From an uncultured Bacilli bacterium (GTDB lineage Bacteria; Bacillota_I; Bacilli_A; RF39; UBA660): a DNA stretch of 12,291 nt. The notes beneath the pieces are model-generated. The model was not told the DNA's origin and did not search any database. It saw only the letters and a list, made by a program, of their open reading frames with translations. This document shows, piece by piece, positions 11,632-12,291 of this stretch. The DNA lies in NCBI GenBank assembly GCA_947591175.1, contig CANQDB010000033.1, forward strand, positions 1 through 12,291. The letters are read 5' to 3'. Positions within the stretch are counted from its first letter, which is position 1, and every line of letters starts with the position of its first letter. A program made the position numbers and the translations under genes.

Positions 11632-12291
11632 TTATTTAGTATTTTCTAATTCTTTCTTTTCATCTATATATTTATAATTTAAATTATTATCAGTTGTTAT
11701 CACCGATTTTTTCAATTTGTTCTCTATATCATTTCTAGCAACTTTTGCAGTATTCCCACCCATTTGAGCTATTTTCTTATTTGCATCTAATCCAACAGGT
11801 TTAAATTCTTTTGCAAGTTCCAAGGTGGTCTCCTCACCCAAATCGGCAAGTATCATCTCCATACGAGACATATTGTCCCGCAAAGATTCTTTTCTGAGTC
11901 CCTTAATTGATTTATAATCTTTGGCTATCATTTCTGACCATTCTTTATATATTTCGTTAGTTAAAATTGCATATTCTTTATCTTCTGTTATGCCACCATC
12001 TTTCCATACGTCAGTAAGTCTTTTCCTATCCTGGATGCCTTTAATTCGCTTACTTATCCATTCTTCATCGTAGCCTTTAACTCTATATAAATCTATCGCT
12101 CTTTGGGTTGCAAGCGAAGGATCAAAGGTCTCGTCAATTCTTTCCCTACCAAGTTTAGCTAGCCATTGCTTTATTGGTTCTCTCTTTAGTCCGAAATGAC
12201 GCTATTTATTTTCCAAATCAATATGTAAATTTAATTCTTCTTCAGTTGGTAATTCTTTTAAAATTTCAGGTGGTAAATATTCTGATAATTC
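11632..12291 (-). pseudogene. DinD/BRO-like gene broken by an in-frame TAG (partial at right edge)
   Basis: One reading frame runs leftward from the right edge, interrupted only by a TAG at 12204-12202. Upstream of it the frame encodes ELSEYLPPEILKELPTEEEL and on to LENK. Downstream it continues at once with RHFGLKREPIKQWLAKLGRE, then AIDLYRVKGYDEEWISKR, EYAILTNEIYKEW, KGLRKESLRDNMSRMEMILA and KKIAQMGGNTAKVAR to a TAA. This is the C-terminal layout of DinD-like proteins and BRO-type phage antirepressors (KGLrKenLRDnM, then an A..GG..A.. segment). E. coli DinD is damage-induced and inhibits RecA. Residues flow across the TAG without a shift, so a single base change is the simplest explanation. 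TAG is a normal stop for at least four other genes here. Only the ATG at 11931 could restart translation, giving 99 residues. It is probably a phage-derived remnant. The N-terminal part lies outside the window. Confidence 0.75.

Noticed and set aside
1..12291. Possible reassignment of TGA to tryptophan, since no gene here ends in TGA
   Set aside because: All Trp codons checked are TGG, no gene contains an in-frame TGA, and about ten genes are too few for the absence of TGA stops to mean much.
10823..12291. Prophage integration at tRNA-Asn suggested by the nearby phage-like gene
   Set aside because: The tRNA 3' end faces the protease gene, intact ordinary genes lie between, and no direct repeat of the tRNA 3' end was seen in the window.

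Overview
The window is AT-rich bacterial DNA with strong AGGAGG-type ribosome binding sites, consensus sigma-A promoters and U-tract terminators. It encodes a Gram-positive style surface adhesin with its sortase, so a low-GC Firmicute (Bacillota) is the best fit. ClpB lacks the N-terminal domain, as in mycoplasmas, which hints at an uncultured Bacilli or Erysipelotrichia lineage close to the Mollicutes. That placement is inference. All tryptophans I checked are TGG and no gene contains an in-frame TGA, so the standard bacterial code applies; TAA and TAG are both used as stops.

Layout from left to right. At 1-34 is the first 11 codons of a leftward gene whose Shine-Dalgarno lies in a perfect hairpin. 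At 35-305 is an intergenic region with a composite palindromic repeat and the corA terminator. Leftward genes follow: a CorA-type Mg2+ transporter, a CDP-alcohol phosphatidyltransferase, and a two-gene unit of formate-tetrahydrofolate ligase (fhs) and a DUF421/YetF-type membrane protein, joined by a hairpin whose loop holds the start site of the second gene. The divergent intergenic region 4719-4956 holds a second, collinear copy of the composite repeat, followed by a rightward promoter. That promoter drives a thioester-domain, SpaA-repeat adhesin and an overlapping sortase-like gene.

The sortase converges on clpB, the two genes overlapping by 4 bases. clpB runs leftward from a textbook CIRCE operator over a consensus promoter. 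Further right, all leftward, are an S41 carboxy-terminal protease, tRNA-Asn(GTT), a single-pass membrane protein with a cysteine-free thioredoxin-like domain, and a DinD/BRO-like gene broken by an in-frame amber codon and running off the right edge.

Functionally this is mostly a housekeeping stretch (ion transport, phospholipid and one-carbon metabolism, protein quality control) with one accessory island at 4890-7192 for surface adhesion. The least ordinary signals are: the adhesin's sorting signal, which has VPNTG and a basic tail but no hydrophobic helix in frame; the sortase, which has His and Cys but no Arg; the duplicated three-palindrome repeat; and several hairpins over translation start sites. 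I found no convincing wholly new multi-gene system.
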